The translations under genes and the position numbers were made by a program. From Chondrinema litorale (GTDB taxonomy: Bacteria; Bacteroidota; Bacteroidia; Cytophagales; Flammeovirgaceae), in the NCBI RefSeq assembly GCF_026250525.1, contig NZ_CP111053.1:1-64000 (forward strand): a stretch of 64,000 bases of DNA, written 5' to 3'. Below, piece by piece: positions 7,886 through 17,326 of this stretch (within the stretch, counting starts at the first letter, position 1; each line of letters opens with the position of its first letter). The notes under the pieces were generated by a model. The model had not been told where the DNA came from and did no database searches. It worked only from the letters and a program-made list of their open reading frames with translations.

Positions 7886-9004
7886 TCAAGAAAGATCTAC
7901 TTTGCTAACAGCACCATTATTTCTAATTTCTTCTGTGGCATTAAGAATAATTGTATCACCTTCGCTTAAATCACCAAAAACTTCTGTTTTACCTTCTCCA
8001 TTCTGTCCTAGAGAAACAGGTACCCAAACGCTTTTCTCATCCTTCACTTTAATTACAAAAACACCTTCTGTAGAATTAAGCACCGCAGTAGATGGCACTA
8101 CAAAAGATGGCTCGTTTGATACCAATGGAATCGATACCTCTGCCACCATGCCTGGGAGTAATCTTTTATCTGGGTTAACGACGTCCATTTCTGTACGTTG
8201 TGACCTCAATCTGCTATCAAGTGCACCTGCTAAGCGAGCTACTTTAGCTGTAAAAGTTTCGTTTGGATAAGAGCGAACCGTAAAGTTTACCTCGTCTTGA
8301 TTCTTTAAATAGCCAATATATTGCTCAGGAACACTAATTACCAACCTCAATTTATCTTGTTGTTGAAGTGTAAAAATAGGAGAATCTGATCCTTTCCCAG
8401 TTGGGCCTACATAGGCTCCGGCACTTACATTTCTTGCAGTTATTATTCCGTTAAAAGGGGCTCTAATTTCCAGATAATCTTTATTCGCCATAATCTCGTA
8501 ATGAGCAGCTTTAGCGGCTTCAAGTTGCGCCATATCTGACTTCTGTTTAGCATCAGCCATTTCAAGATCGTTAGGTGAAATGGTGCCGGGGGTTTTACTG
8601 GTTTCGAGCAAACGGTTGTAAGTAGCTTTGCTGGCAAGATAAATGGCTTCTTGCGATTTAAGCCTAGATTCTGCAGCAGCAAGCTGAGAGTTAATTTCAG
8701 GTGCATCCATACTGGCAAGCAAATCTCCTTTTTTAACTTCACTGCCGATATCAACATGAAGTTTGTTAATAAAGCTGCTCACTTTAGCATATAAATCCAC
8801 CTGTTGGAAAGCAATCAGTTCTCCTGGAATTCTGATAGAGGTTGATAAATTATTTTTTGTAAGAGAAAAAGCAGGAATACCCGGAATTTCTGTTTTCTTT
8901 TCAATTCCTTCACCTTTCGCATGTTCAGTTGTGCAACTTTGCATCAAACTTGGAAAAGCTGAAAGTGTGAAAAACAAGAAGGTAATCTGATAGATTCGTC
9001 TCAT
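7886..9004 (-). CDS. RND efflux periplasmic adaptor (HlyD/MFP family), lipoprotein
   Basis: Membrane-fusion adaptor that connects the RND pump to TolC. It has a lipoprotein signal with lipobox LMQSC (Cys24), a biotinyl-lipoyl-like barrel-sandwich domain split by an alpha-helical hairpin (about 75-190, with SQEAIYLASKATYNRLLE-type heptads), a beta-barrel domain (about 205-285, LRLVISVPEQYIGYL) and a C-terminal membrane-proximal domain. Length 372 is typical. It is the third gene of a TolC-pump-adaptor operon, 22 bases after the pump. Substrate cannot be told from sequence. Confidence 0.92.
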   Translation of the reverse strand: MRRIYQITFLFFTLSAFPSLMQSCTTEHAKGEGIEKKTEIPGIPAFSLTKNNLSTSIRIPGELIAFQQVDLYAKVSSFINKLHVDIGSEVKKGDLLASMDAPEINSQLAAAESRLKSQEAIYLASKATYNRLLETSKTPGTISPNDLEMADAKQKSDMAQLEAAKAAHYEIMANKDYLEIRAPFNGIITARNVSAGAYVGPTGKGSDSPIFTLQQQDKLRLVISVPEQYIGYLKNQDEVNFTVRSYPNETFTAKVARLAGALDSRLRSQRTEMDVVNPDKRLLPGMVAEVSIPLVSNEPSFVVPSTAVLNSTEGVFVIKVKDEKSVWVPVSLGQNGEGKTEVFGDLSEGDTIILNATEEIRNNGAVSKVDLS

Positions 9005-9026
9005 GACTTAGGTACTTAAAATATAT

Positions 9027-12000
9027 TTAAACTTTTGGTGATTTTGTATGTAAGTTGGGTATAAAGTGAATACTCTCTTCGTCTTCTGGATCGAGTGAAA
9101 CACTTTGTATTGTTGTTTTTTCTTGGCCCCAAGCAAATGCAAGTGGTAAAATAAACAATACAGCAAAGGTGGATGCTACCAGACCTCCAATTACAGCTCT
9201 TCCAAGTGGAGAAGATTGATCTCCTGCTTCACCCATACCGATAGCCATTGGTACCATACCTACTACCATGGCTAGGGCTGTCATAATTATTGGTCTTAGT
9301 CGGAGTGCGGCAGCTTCTTCTGCTGCAAGAAAGGCATCGCCAGAATGCATGCGTAATTGCTCTGCATTGGTAATTAACAATACAGCATTAGATATAGAAA
9401 CACCTACTGACATGATAATGCCCATATAAGATTGTAAGTTCAAAGTTGAGCCAAAAAGCATCAATAAAACTAAGGAGCCTAATAATACTGCGGGAACAGT
9501 TGCCAGTACAATTGCCGAAACTTTAAAAGATTGGAAGTTGGCAGCCAACATTAAGAAGATTACTAAAATTGCTACAACCAAACCATTTTGCAAACTATCT
9601 AGTGTTTCAATTAAGGTTTTGCTCAAGCCAATCAATTCAACATTTAGTCCTCTTGGCAATTCTCCAAGCCTATCAATAGCAGCTTGTACATCATCAGCAG
9701 CGGTGCCTAAATCAATATCGCTTATGTTAGCAGTAACAGTTAACATTGGCATTGCCCCTAAATCATCGGCTTCTCCATAAGAAGTACTTCTTTTAAATGT
9801 GGCAATGTCGCCTAATACAGGCCTTGACGCATTTTTAAGCAAAGGAATCTCAGAAATATCTTCAATGCTGTTCATCTTACTTTCAGGAATTTGCACCTGC
9901 ACGTTGTAGCTGTTGTTTGATTTTGAATCTATCCAAACGTTTTTCTCTGTACTTCTTGATGAAGAAGTAGAAGCTACCAACGAACGAGCAATGTTATTTA
10001 CATCAATGCCAAGCTGAGCGGCTTTTATCCTGTCTATTTCTATATTAATAACTGGATAATTGATTGACTGGCCAATTTGAATATCTCTTAAATAAGGAAT
10101 CTTCTTTAGTTCAGGAATAATCTTTTTGGCATACTCTTCATTGTTTTTCTTTACCCTTCCAGAGAATCTCACTTCAATTGGAGTAGGAGAACCTTGACTT
10201 AAAATTTTGTCTGTTAATTCGATAGGTTCAAAAGAAAGTATCATTTGGCTGTTAATATCAGCAGCAATTTCGCGGATGTTGTCTTTTAATTCATCCAGTT
10301 CTACTTCATAACCATGTGCAAGTGCTACTTGAAGTACAGCTTCGTGCGGCCCAGCCATCCACAAGAATATTGGGCTAATAGAGAATAGCTGTGGATGCAA
10401 GCCAACATATCCTGAAGATACTGAGAAGTTTTCTTCCCCCACCAATTCTTTAATAGCTTCGGTAAGTTTAATGGTTTGTTCTTCAGTTCTTTCGATTCTT
10501 GTACCATCTGGTAGACGTAGTCTGATCTGAAACTGACCACTATTTACTTTTGGAAGTACATCGCGACCAATTGAAGAAATCATCAACACGACCAAAGCAG
10601 ACGCAATTAATATGTATGCTCCAACAATTGGTTTTCTGTATGGAATCATTCTTTTAATAAACTTGAGGTAGCGCATTCTGAGTCGCTCCATTAAGTCTAT
10701 TTTACCATCCATATTGCTGTCTTCCCTTTCTACTAACATGGCTTTTTGGCTCCATGTATCGTCTTCGTCTTCCATGTGAGAATCAGCAAAAACCTCAGCA
10801 TCATTTTCTTTATCGTGCTTTCCTTTAATTAACCAGTTTGCCATGATCGGCACAAAGGTTTGTGCGAGGAAGTACGAGATCGTCATACTAAAACCGATAG
10901 ACAATGCTAATGGCAAGAATAAAGAACCCGGAATACCAGACATAGTAAATGCTGGAGCAAACACCGCTAAAATACAGAATAAGATAAGTAATTTAGGGAA
11001 GGCAATTTCTTTACAAGCATCCCAAACTGCCAACGATTTGGGTTTACCCATATCGAGATGCTGGTGAATATTTTCAATGGTTACTGTACTTTCATCGACC
11101 AGAATACCAATGGCGAGTGCCAAACCACTCAAGGTCATTATGTTGATGGTTTGCCCGAATAAATCGAGGAACAAAACAGCAGAAATAATTGAAGTCGGGA
11201 TGGTAAGCACCACAATTAATGCTCCTCTAGGGTCACCAAGGAAAAGCAATACCATTATTCCTGTAAGTACTGCACCAATTATACCTTCGTGCATTAAACT
11301 TTCTACTGAGTTAATTACATAAGAAGACTGATCAAATTCGTAACTCAGAGATACATCTTCTGGTAATTGAGCTTGCATGGCTGGCATGGCTTTTTTCAGG
11401 TTTTGAACAACCTCCCATGTAGAAGCATCAGCACTTTTTGCAATACTCAAGTAAACAGAGCGGCGGCCATTAACCAAGGCATAACCTGATGTTACGTCGG
11501 CACCATCTTCTATGGTGGCCACATCTCTCATATAAAGGTTCTGAACGCCTCCTTTAAAAATTGGAATGTTCTGAAAATCTTCTACCGTTTCTATTAATGT
11601 ATTGGTAGGCAAAATATAGTTGGTGTCTCCAATACGCACATTACCAGAAGGCGAAGTGATGTTATTCAATCGCATTGCTTCCACTAGCTGATCTGGTGTG
11701 AGGTTGTGTTGACGAAGCAATCGAGGATCAGCTTTTATAACGACTGTTCTCACATTACCTCCAAAAGGTGGCGAACTCACCAAACCCGGAATAGAAGTAA
11801 ATGTAGAACGCACATAGATATTTGCCATATCAAGTAGCTCGTTGTTTGTTCGCTGATCGCTACTTAAAACAAGCTGGCCAACTGGTAGGGTAGAAGCATC
11901 AAATCGAATGATAAAAGGTGGACTCGATCCCGGAGGAAATGCGACTTGGAGTCTATTTGAAAAAGCACTTACTTCGGCAGCAGCCTTTGCCATATCTGTT

Positions 12001-12293
12001 CCCGGATAGAAACTAATTTTCATCATGGTTAAACCCTGAATGTTTTTCGTTTCGATGGCTTTGATACCATTTACGAAGAGCAGAATGTTTACATACCGCT
12101 TTCCGAAGAAAGTTTCCATCTGTTCGGGAGTATAACCATTGTATGGGTGCGAGATATAGATAACAGGCAGATCGAGCTGGGGAAAAATATCAATCTTTAT
12201 ATTATTTACCGCTTTGTAACCGAAAAAGAAAAGCCCGGCAACTAGTACGAGAATAGTGATGGGTTTTCGTAATGCAAAACGTATTAAATCCAT
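9027..12293 (-). CDS. RND efflux permease with an EF-hand-like loop
   Basis: 1088-residue inner-membrane proton-driven pump of the AcrB/CzcA superfamily. Twelve membrane helices in the usual 1+5+1+5 arrangement and two large periplasmic loops are evident. The helix-4 proton-relay motif reads LAIGILVDESTVTIENI with Asp400-Glu401 where AcrB has Asp-Asp. The family is nearer HAE1-type than metal-type pumps, but this is uncertain. Unusually, the cytoplasmic linker between helices 6 and 7 holds a complete EF-hand-like calcium loop, DSNMDGKIDLME (525-536). Middle gene of the operon, 24 bases downstream of the TolC gene. Confidence 0.93.
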   Translation of the reverse strand: MDLIRFALRKPITILVLVAGLFFFGYKAVNNIKIDIFPQLDLPVIYISHPYNGYTPEQMETFFGKRYVNILLFVNGIKAIETKNIQGLTMMKISFYPGTDMAKAAAEVSAFSNRLQVAFPPGSSPPFIIRFDASTLPVGQLVLSSDQRTNNELLDMANIYVRSTFTSIPGLVSSPPFGGNVRTVVIKADPRLLRQHNLTPDQLVEAMRLNNITSPSGNVRIGDTNYILPTNTLIETVEDFQNIPIFKGGVQNLYMRDVATIEDGADVTSGYALVNGRRSVYLSIAKSADASTWEVVQNLKKAMPAMQAQLPEDVSLSYEFDQSSYVINSVESLMHEGIIGAVLTGIMVLLFLGDPRGALIVVLTIPTSIISAVLFLDLFGQTINIMTLSGLALAIGILVDESTVTIENIHQHLDMGKPKSLAVWDACKEIAFPKLLILFCILAVFAPAFTMSGIPGSLFLPLALSIGFSMTISYFLAQTFVPIMANWLIKGKHDKENDAEVFADSHMEDEDDTWSQKAMLVEREDSNMDGKIDLMERLRMRYLKFIKRMIPYRKPIVGAYILIASALVVLMISSIGRDVLPKVNSGQFQIRLRLPDGTRIERTEEQTIKLTEAIKELVGEENFSVSSGYVGLHPQLFSISPIFLWMAGPHEAVLQVALAHGYEVELDELKDNIREIAADINSQMILSFEPIELTDKILSQGSPTPIEVRFSGRVKKNNEEYAKKIIPELKKIPYLRDIQIGQSINYPVINIEIDRIKAAQLGIDVNNIARSLVASTSSSRSTEKNVWIDSKSNNSYNVQVQIPESKMNSIEDISEIPLLKNASRPVLGDIATFKRSTSYGEADDLGAMPMLTVTANISDIDLGTAADDVQAAIDRLGELPRGLNVELIGLSKTLIETLDSLQNGLVVAILVIFLMLAANFQSFKVSAIVLATVPAVLLGSLVLLMLFGSTLNLQSYMGIIMSVGVSISNAVLLITNAEQLRMHSGDAFLAAEEAAALRLRPIIMTALAMVVGMVPMAIGMGEAGDQSSPLGRAVIGGLVASTFAVLFILPLAFAWGQEKTTIQSVSLDPEDEESIHFIPNLHTKSPKV

Positions 12294-12317
12294 TTTTTAA
12301 GCTAGTTTGTAATATTC

Positions 12318-13703
12318 TTACAGTTGATCTTCGAATAAATTAAAATTGCCGGTTGCTGCGGCTTTCAAAAGCAAAGCCTGCCAAACATTGTTGTTTGCGA
12401 TGTCTCTATCTGTTTCGGCTCTCACCAATGCGTATAATGCCTGAGTAACTGTGTTTAAATCGGTAAGCCCGTTTTCGTACAGCTTAGATTGTCTTAGATA
12501 TGCTTCATGTGCAGCATCTACTTGTATAGGTGCTTCTCTAAAATTGTCGAGTGCATTTTTGATTTTGATATCTGAGAGTGCCAGTTGAGCTTCAATTTGC
12601 TGGGTTGCCAGATTATATTCTTCTTGTAGTCCAGAGCTGGTTAGCTTTTGTGCCTTAAACTGATTAGAAATTTTGAAAGGTTGAGCCAAATTCCAGAATA
12701 ACCCTACACCTAAAAGATAATTTCCTCTACTAGGTTGCACGCCATCCCAATAAGCAGAACTGTAGTCTAGTTGCTCTGATGCGTAATTTGAGCCAAAACC
12801 AGAACCTCTGGTTTGAATTACCCCAACCAAGCTTACTGTTGGAAAATAAGATGCTTTAATAAAACTCTCCTGAGATTCGCTGTATTTGATTCTACTTTGG
12901 TACCATTGCAAAACAGGGTGGTTTTTTGTAGAAACAGAATCTTGTAAAAGAAAAGGAATTTTACTTACAAACACACTGTCTAGTATAAATTCTTGATGAG
13001 GTAAGCTTAATAAAACAGCTAACTGATTTGCTTGTTCTTCTTTATTTACAATTGCTTGAGTTAGCGCAATTTTAGCACTAGAAAAAGCAGCGTTCGCTTG
13101 TAGAGAATCAACTCCAGCAATTAGTCCATTGTAGGCACGCGTGGTTGCAATTTGTTTAAAAGTTTCGGCACGTTCTAGGTTTTTCTGGTAAGAACTTTCT
13201 AGTTGCTGAGCAGCCAGTAAATTAAGGTAAGCTGCTGCTACTTTTACTTTATATTGAAATACTTCTTGCTCAAAATCTCTTTGGTTAATTTCTGCTGCGG
13301 CTTCTGCTACTTTTATGTTTTGCTTTGCCTTTCCAAAAGAGAAAACATCCCAGTTTACACTTGTAAAGTATAAAGAACCAAATGCGGCATTCCACGATTC
13401 TTCGGATAAGAAAGGACCAGACGAAGCCAATCCTGATCCGCCAAAACCATAAGATGGCCCATACAAGCCATTGATAGTGCCATAATCGTTTCTTGCTCCT
13501 AATCTAACATCTGGCAGATATGCTTTTTTGGCTTGTTTAACCAATTCGTTTGATGCTTCGGAATAGTGCTTTTTAGCTCTGATCGTTCCATAATTTTTTA
13601 CGGTTAAATCAATAGCTTTTTTAAGAGAAAGCACTTCTTGCGAAAATGCATGGTAACTTGTTAAAATGAGAGTCATTAAAACAAGTAAAATTTTCTTACT
13701 CAT
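12318..13703 (-). CDS. TolC-family outer-membrane efflux protein
   Basis: 461 residues with signal peptide (1-21, ending AFSQ), then two homologous halves rich in long amphipathic helices and short beta strands, the OEP (TolC) architecture; motifs such as VKVAAAYLNLLAAQQLESSY and LALSDIKIKNALDNFREA are typical coiled-coil stretches. It forms the trimeric outer-membrane duct for the RND pump and is the first gene of the three-gene operon transcribed leftwards. Start at ATG 13703 gives a complete signal peptide. Confidence 0.92.
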   Translation of the reverse strand: MSKKILLVLMTLILTSYHAFSQEVLSLKKAIDLTVKNYGTIRAKKHYSEASNELVKQAKKAYLPDVRLGARNDYGTINGLYGPSYGFGGSGLASSGPFLSEESWNAAFGSLYFTSVNWDVFSFGKAKQNIKVAEAAAEINQRDFEQEVFQYKVKVAAAYLNLLAAQQLESSYQKNLERAETFKQIATTRAYNGLIAGVDSLQANAAFSSAKIALTQAIVNKEEQANQLAVLLSLPHQEFILDSVFVSKIPFLLQDSVSTKNHPVLQWYQSRIKYSESQESFIKASYFPTVSLVGVIQTRGSGFGSNYASEQLDYSSAYWDGVQPSRGNYLLGVGLFWNLAQPFKISNQFKAQKLTSSGLQEEYNLATQQIEAQLALSDIKIKNALDNFREAPIQVDAAHEAYLRQSKLYENGLTDLNTVTQALYALVRAETDRDIANNNVWQALLLKAAATGNFNLFEDQL

Positions 13704-14117
13704 TATGCTGATTGATGTATTAGTGATTGCCGAATTTAAATAGTGCTAACAAAACTAAGAATAATCACACTTTTATCTATTGTAAAAATAGATGGTAAAA
13801 CTGTAATATCCCATTGTTTCAAAACTAAATATTAAAAATTACTTAACAATTCAGGACATCCTTTAAATGAATCATCAAAAAAAAATGATTATATTAAATA
13901 ATTTTGATAGTTGTAGTATCAATTGGTATTGGTGTATCTATTAGAGCTTAGCTGTATACTAATTTAGGTTATAAAAGAATTATTTGGGGATATTTCGGTA
14001 AGAACAAAGCTCATTTTAGCAAAAATTACTTCGGCATAGTCTTTTACAGCGCCAGAACTATCATATATTTGATGTTAGGTTATTACACATTTAATACTAA
14101 CAAATTAAAGACTACTG
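13704..14117. promoter_or_regulatory. Divergent intergenic region with a candidate plus-strand promoter
   Basis: 414 bases without a gene, between the efflux operon (minus) and the beta-propeller gene (plus). TATATTTG at 14064-14071 matches the Bacteroidota -7 consensus TAnnTTTG and would start transcription about 40 bases before ATG 14118; I cannot find a clear -33 TTTG at the right distance. No operator-like palindrome like the LacI sites at 24461-24556 is present, so this gene may not share that control. Confidence 0.4.
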
Positions 14118-15983
14118 ATGCGAAAACGCTATAATTCAACACTCACAATTTTCTCATTTTTACTTCTCAATCTATCTGTATTTGCTCAAACAGGTTCTAT
14201 TCATGAACCCGTAAGATATGTTGGTGGTGTTACGCTTGATCCCAGTGTGCACGAAGGCAGGTTGCGCTATGCCATCGGAACAGAAAACACACAAGTATTA
14301 AGAGTAAACAGAACACACCCCGAATTAGCTGATGATTTTGGTTGGACATACAATCACGCTCCAAATATTGCTTATTGGAATGGAACATTCTATTTAGAAT
14401 ATTTGAGTAACCCTGTAGATGAGCATATTGCTCCTGGCCATACTTTATTGGTTACTTCAAAAGATGGTAGAAATTGGGAAAAACCTAAAGAAGTATTTCC
14501 ACCATATGAAGCGCCAGAAGGTGTAGAAATTCCAGAGGGATACGATGGCTACATGATGCACCAAAGAATGGGATTTTATGTAGCACCTAACAAACGCTTA
14601 TTATTATTGGCTTTTTATGGCCATACAGAACACCCTTTTAATGAAGGTGGAATCGGTAGAGTAGTAAGAGAGATTTATAAAGATGGTACTTTAGGTCCTA
14701 TTCATTTTATAAAGTACAGCAGCCATACAGATTTTGATGAGAGCAATACCAGCTATCCTTTTTACAAAAGCGCAAAAGATAAAGGTTTTGTAGCAGCTTG
14801 TGATGCATTATTAAAAGACAAGTTAAAAACATTGCAATGGCGAGACGAAGACAATGACCAAAACGGATTTTACGAAGTACCTGTAGAAGGAGAAGAGATT
14901 TCGGCACTTTCTTACTACCATAGAAAAGATGGAAAAGTAGTCGCACTATGGAAGTTTTCTCACACTGCCTTGTCTGACGATGAAGGAAAAACATTTTCTA
15001 AACCAGTGAAAGTGCCAACCTTGTTAATGGCTGGTGGTAAAAATTGGGGACAAAAAACGGATGATGGCAGATATGCAATGGTATACAATCCGATTGAAAT
15101 GCAAGAGTATAGATTCCCACTGATTACTGTAACTAGTGACGACGGAATTATCTATGATGACATGGTGCTTGTGCATGGTGAGATTCCAGTAAGAAAGTTT
15201 TTTGGTAGATGGAAAGATTTCGGACCTTGTTATACAAGAGGTATCGCTGAAGGTAATGGAAACCCTCCAGGAGACGGTATGTGGCTAGCATATAGTGTAA
15301 ATAAAGAAGATATTTGGGTAAGTAATGTACCGACTCCGGTTAAATATAGTGTAGAAGGTAATGTGAAAGATGATTTTGAAAAAATGGAAGTAGGTGGTAA
15401 AGTTACTGACTGGAATATCTATCATCCGGCTTGGGCACCAGTTGAAGTTGTAAAGAATAGTGGAGGCAAAAGCTTACAACTTTCAGACAAAGACCCTTAT
15501 GATTATGCTAGAGCTATTAGAGTATTTGAAGAAGGAGAGAATGTAAAAGTGAAATACAACATCACTCCAAAACAAAATAATACAGGTTCTATAGAGATGG
15601 AAGTAGTAGACAGATATGGAAACCGCCCTGTGAGAATTATTTTAAATGAAAAAGGAGAAATTCTAGCAAATAATGGTAGTGAGTACGAAACAGTGATGAA
15701 ATACGAAACTGGTAAAACTTACGAAATAGCCTTAGATGTTGATGCTACACTTTATGGTAAATACAGCTTGAGCATTAATGGAAAAGAAGTATTGAAAGAT
15801 GCTCAATTGGCAGAAGCTGTAAAATCTGTTGAGAGATTATCTTTTAGAACAGGAGAATACAGAAACTTGCCTAATAGAAAAACACCGAATCAAAAGAAAT
15901 CAGAACCATTACCGGGAGCTGACGAAGCAGTTGATGAAGCGATCTTTCTATTAGACAATGTAGAAGTTTCTGCTAATAAATAA
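14118..15983 (+). CDS. Secreted beta-propeller carbohydrate-active enzyme (GH145/PL24-25-like)
   Basis: 621 residues: signal peptide (1-24, VFAQ), a region of about 30-415 with repeated propeller-like blades (SKDGRNWEKP, LSDDEGKTFSKP, SDDGIIYDDM are Asp-box-like turns) and a C-terminal jelly-roll-like module (about 425-605). Conserved-looking polar sites include His80 (GWTYNHAP), His148 (MMHQRMGFY) and Tyr154. This resembles the seven-bladed propellers of rhamnosidase family GH145 and ulvan lyases PL24/PL25, which act on rhamnose-glucuronate linkages; that would fit the neighbouring hexuronate genes. An exo-sialidase label is also possible. Exact family is inference. Its stop lies four bases from the stop of the convergent carrier gene. 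Confidence 0.7.
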   Translation: MRKRYNSTLTIFSFLLLNLSVFAQTGSIHEPVRYVGGVTLDPSVHEGRLRYAIGTENTQVLRVNRTHPELADDFGWTYNHAPNIAYWNGTFYLEYLSNPVDEHIAPGHTLLVTSKDGRNWEKPKEVFPPYEAPEGVEIPEGYDGYMMHQRMGFYVAPNKRLLLLAFYGHTEHPFNEGGIGRVVREIYKDGTLGPIHFIKYSSHTDFDESNTSYPFYKSAKDKGFVAACDALLKDKLKTLQWRDEDNDQNGFYEVPVEGEEISALSYYHRKDGKVVALWKFSHTALSDDEGKTFSKPVKVPTLLMAGGKNWGQKTDDGRYAMVYNPIEMQEYRFPLITVTSDDGIIYDDMVLVHGEIPVRKFFGRWKDFGPCYTRGIAEGNGNPPGDGMWLAYSVNKEDIWVSNVPTPVKYSVEGNVKDDFEKMEVGGKVTDWNIYHPAWAPVEVVKNSGGKSLQLSDKDPYDYARAIRVFEEGENVKVKYNITPKQNNTGSIEMEVVDRYGNRPVRIILNEKGEILANNGSEYETVMKYETGKTYEIALDVDATLYGKYSLSINGKEVLKDAQLAEAVKSVERLSFRTGEYRNLPNRKTPNQKKSEPLPGADEAVDEAIFLLDNVEVSANK

Positions 15984-15987
15984 TTGC

Positions 15988-17280
15988 CTATTCTACTTTA
16001 ACTTGTTGCAGTTTGGGTATGCCTATATTTAGGCCTACCCACGCAACAAGATAGGCTAAACTAAAGCCAGTAAAAATAGGAATGTAACTGCCAGTAGTTT
16101 CTAATATAACTCCTACTGAATAGGCGATTACTACACCACCTAAGGCACCAGCCGTGCCGGCAATACCTACTACAGAACCAATCGCATTTTTTGGAAATAC
16201 ATCTGAAACGATGGTAAAAATATTTGCTGAGCAAGCCTGATGTGCAGCAGTTCCTAAACTGATTAAAGCCACAGCTATCCATAAATCGTCTACTCTAGAA
16301 GCAATTGCAATAGGCAATGCAGCGATACCACAAATTAGAATTGTTGTCTTTCTAGCAAAGTTTACAGACTTACCTATCTTAATCAGATAAGAAGAGAACC
16401 AACCACCAGCAATACTTCCTAAATCTGAAACCAAATAGATAGTAATAAGAGGAGGACCGAGTTCTGTTAAACTGATTCCGTGTGTGGAGTTAAGGAATTT
16501 TGGTAACCAGAAAAGGAAAAACCACCATACCGGATCGGTTACAAATTTTAAAAAGCAAATGGCATAAGTTTCTCTATAAGCCAATAGTTTAATCCAAGGA
16601 ATTTTCTTTTGGGTTTCTTCTTGGTCTTGTTGGATATAGGCTAATTCTTCTTTACTGAGTTTTGGATGTTGTTCTGGTGTTTTGTAAGTCGTTAACCAGA
16701 AGATCAACCATATAAAACCAATGGCACCAGTAATAATAAATGCCCATTGCCAACCCCATTGTACGGCAATGAATGGCACTGCCAAAGGAGCCAGAATCGA
16801 ACCTATGTTACTTCCTGAATTAAAAATACCAGTAGCAAAAGCTCGCTCTTTTTTCGGAAACCATTCTGTAACAGTTTTTATAGCAGCAGGAAAATTGGCA
16901 GATTCGCCCAAACCCAATGTAAACCGGGCAGTAGCAAAACCAGTTACTGTACCGGCAAATGCGTGGGCAGCACCAGCCAAACTCCATATTGATATTGAAA
17001 TAGCATATCCTAATCGAGTTCCAATTCGGTCGAGCAAGTTGCCCATACTTATCAAACCGATGGCATAAGCGATTTTAAAAGCAGATACAATTGTTCCATA
17101 ATCCACCTCACTCCATCCCATATCTTCTTGAAGAAAAGGAGCGAGTATTCCGAGTACTTGTCGGTCGAGGTAATTAATAGTAGTGGCAAAAAATAACAAG
17201 GCACAAATTCTCCAACGATAATTTCCACCACTCTTGCTTTTATCTATTTGTGCAGCTAGTTGGTCAGTTTTCAGTTTCAT
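15988..17280 (-). CDS. MFS hexuronate-type carrier (ExuT-like, anion:cation symporter family)
   Basis: 430 residues with twelve predicted membrane helices. The ACS-family signature is clear near the first helix (FFATTINYLDRQVLGILAPF, about 31-50), as are the acidic/glycine motif GNLLDRIGTRLGY in the loop between helices 2 and 3 and FTLGLGESANFPAAIKTVTEWFP in helix 4 onwards. ACS carriers with this N-terminus and located beside uxuA take up galacturonate or glucuronate with protons. It is the last gene of the minus-strand operon, 46 bases after uxuA. Substrate is inferred from family and context. Confidence 0.88.
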   Translation of the reverse strand: MKLKTDQLAAQIDKSKSGGNYRWRICALLFFATTINYLDRQVLGILAPFLQEDMGWSEVDYGTIVSAFKIAYAIGLISMGNLLDRIGTRLGYAISISIWSLAGAAHAFAGTVTGFATARFTLGLGESANFPAAIKTVTEWFPKKERAFATGIFNSGSNIGSILAPLAVPFIAVQWGWQWAFIITGAIGFIWLIFWLTTYKTPEQHPKLSKEELAYIQQDQEETQKKIPWIKLLAYRETYAICFLKFVTDPVWWFFLFWLPKFLNSTHGISLTELGPPLITIYLVSDLGSIAGGWFSSYLIKIGKSVNFARKTTILICGIAALPIAIASRVDDLWIAVALISLGTAAHQACSANIFTIVSDVFPKNAIGSVVGIAGTAGALGGVVIAYSVGVILETTGSYIPIFTGFSLAYLVAWVGLNIGIPKLQQVKVE

Positions 17281-17326
17281 ATTTACAAATTAAAAATTGA
17301 TAAGTGTTATTGATGCTTTTACTAGA

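Noticed and set aside
7886..13703. Metal-efflux (CzcA-type) operon linked to the 5007-7832 module
   Set aside because: The pump motif is closer to AcrB-type, the two units are convergent with a terminator between, and no metal regulator is present; a link is unproven.
15983..15988. Terminator between the propeller gene and the MFS carrier
   Set aside because: Only four bases lie between the stop codons and no hairpin with T-run is visible there.
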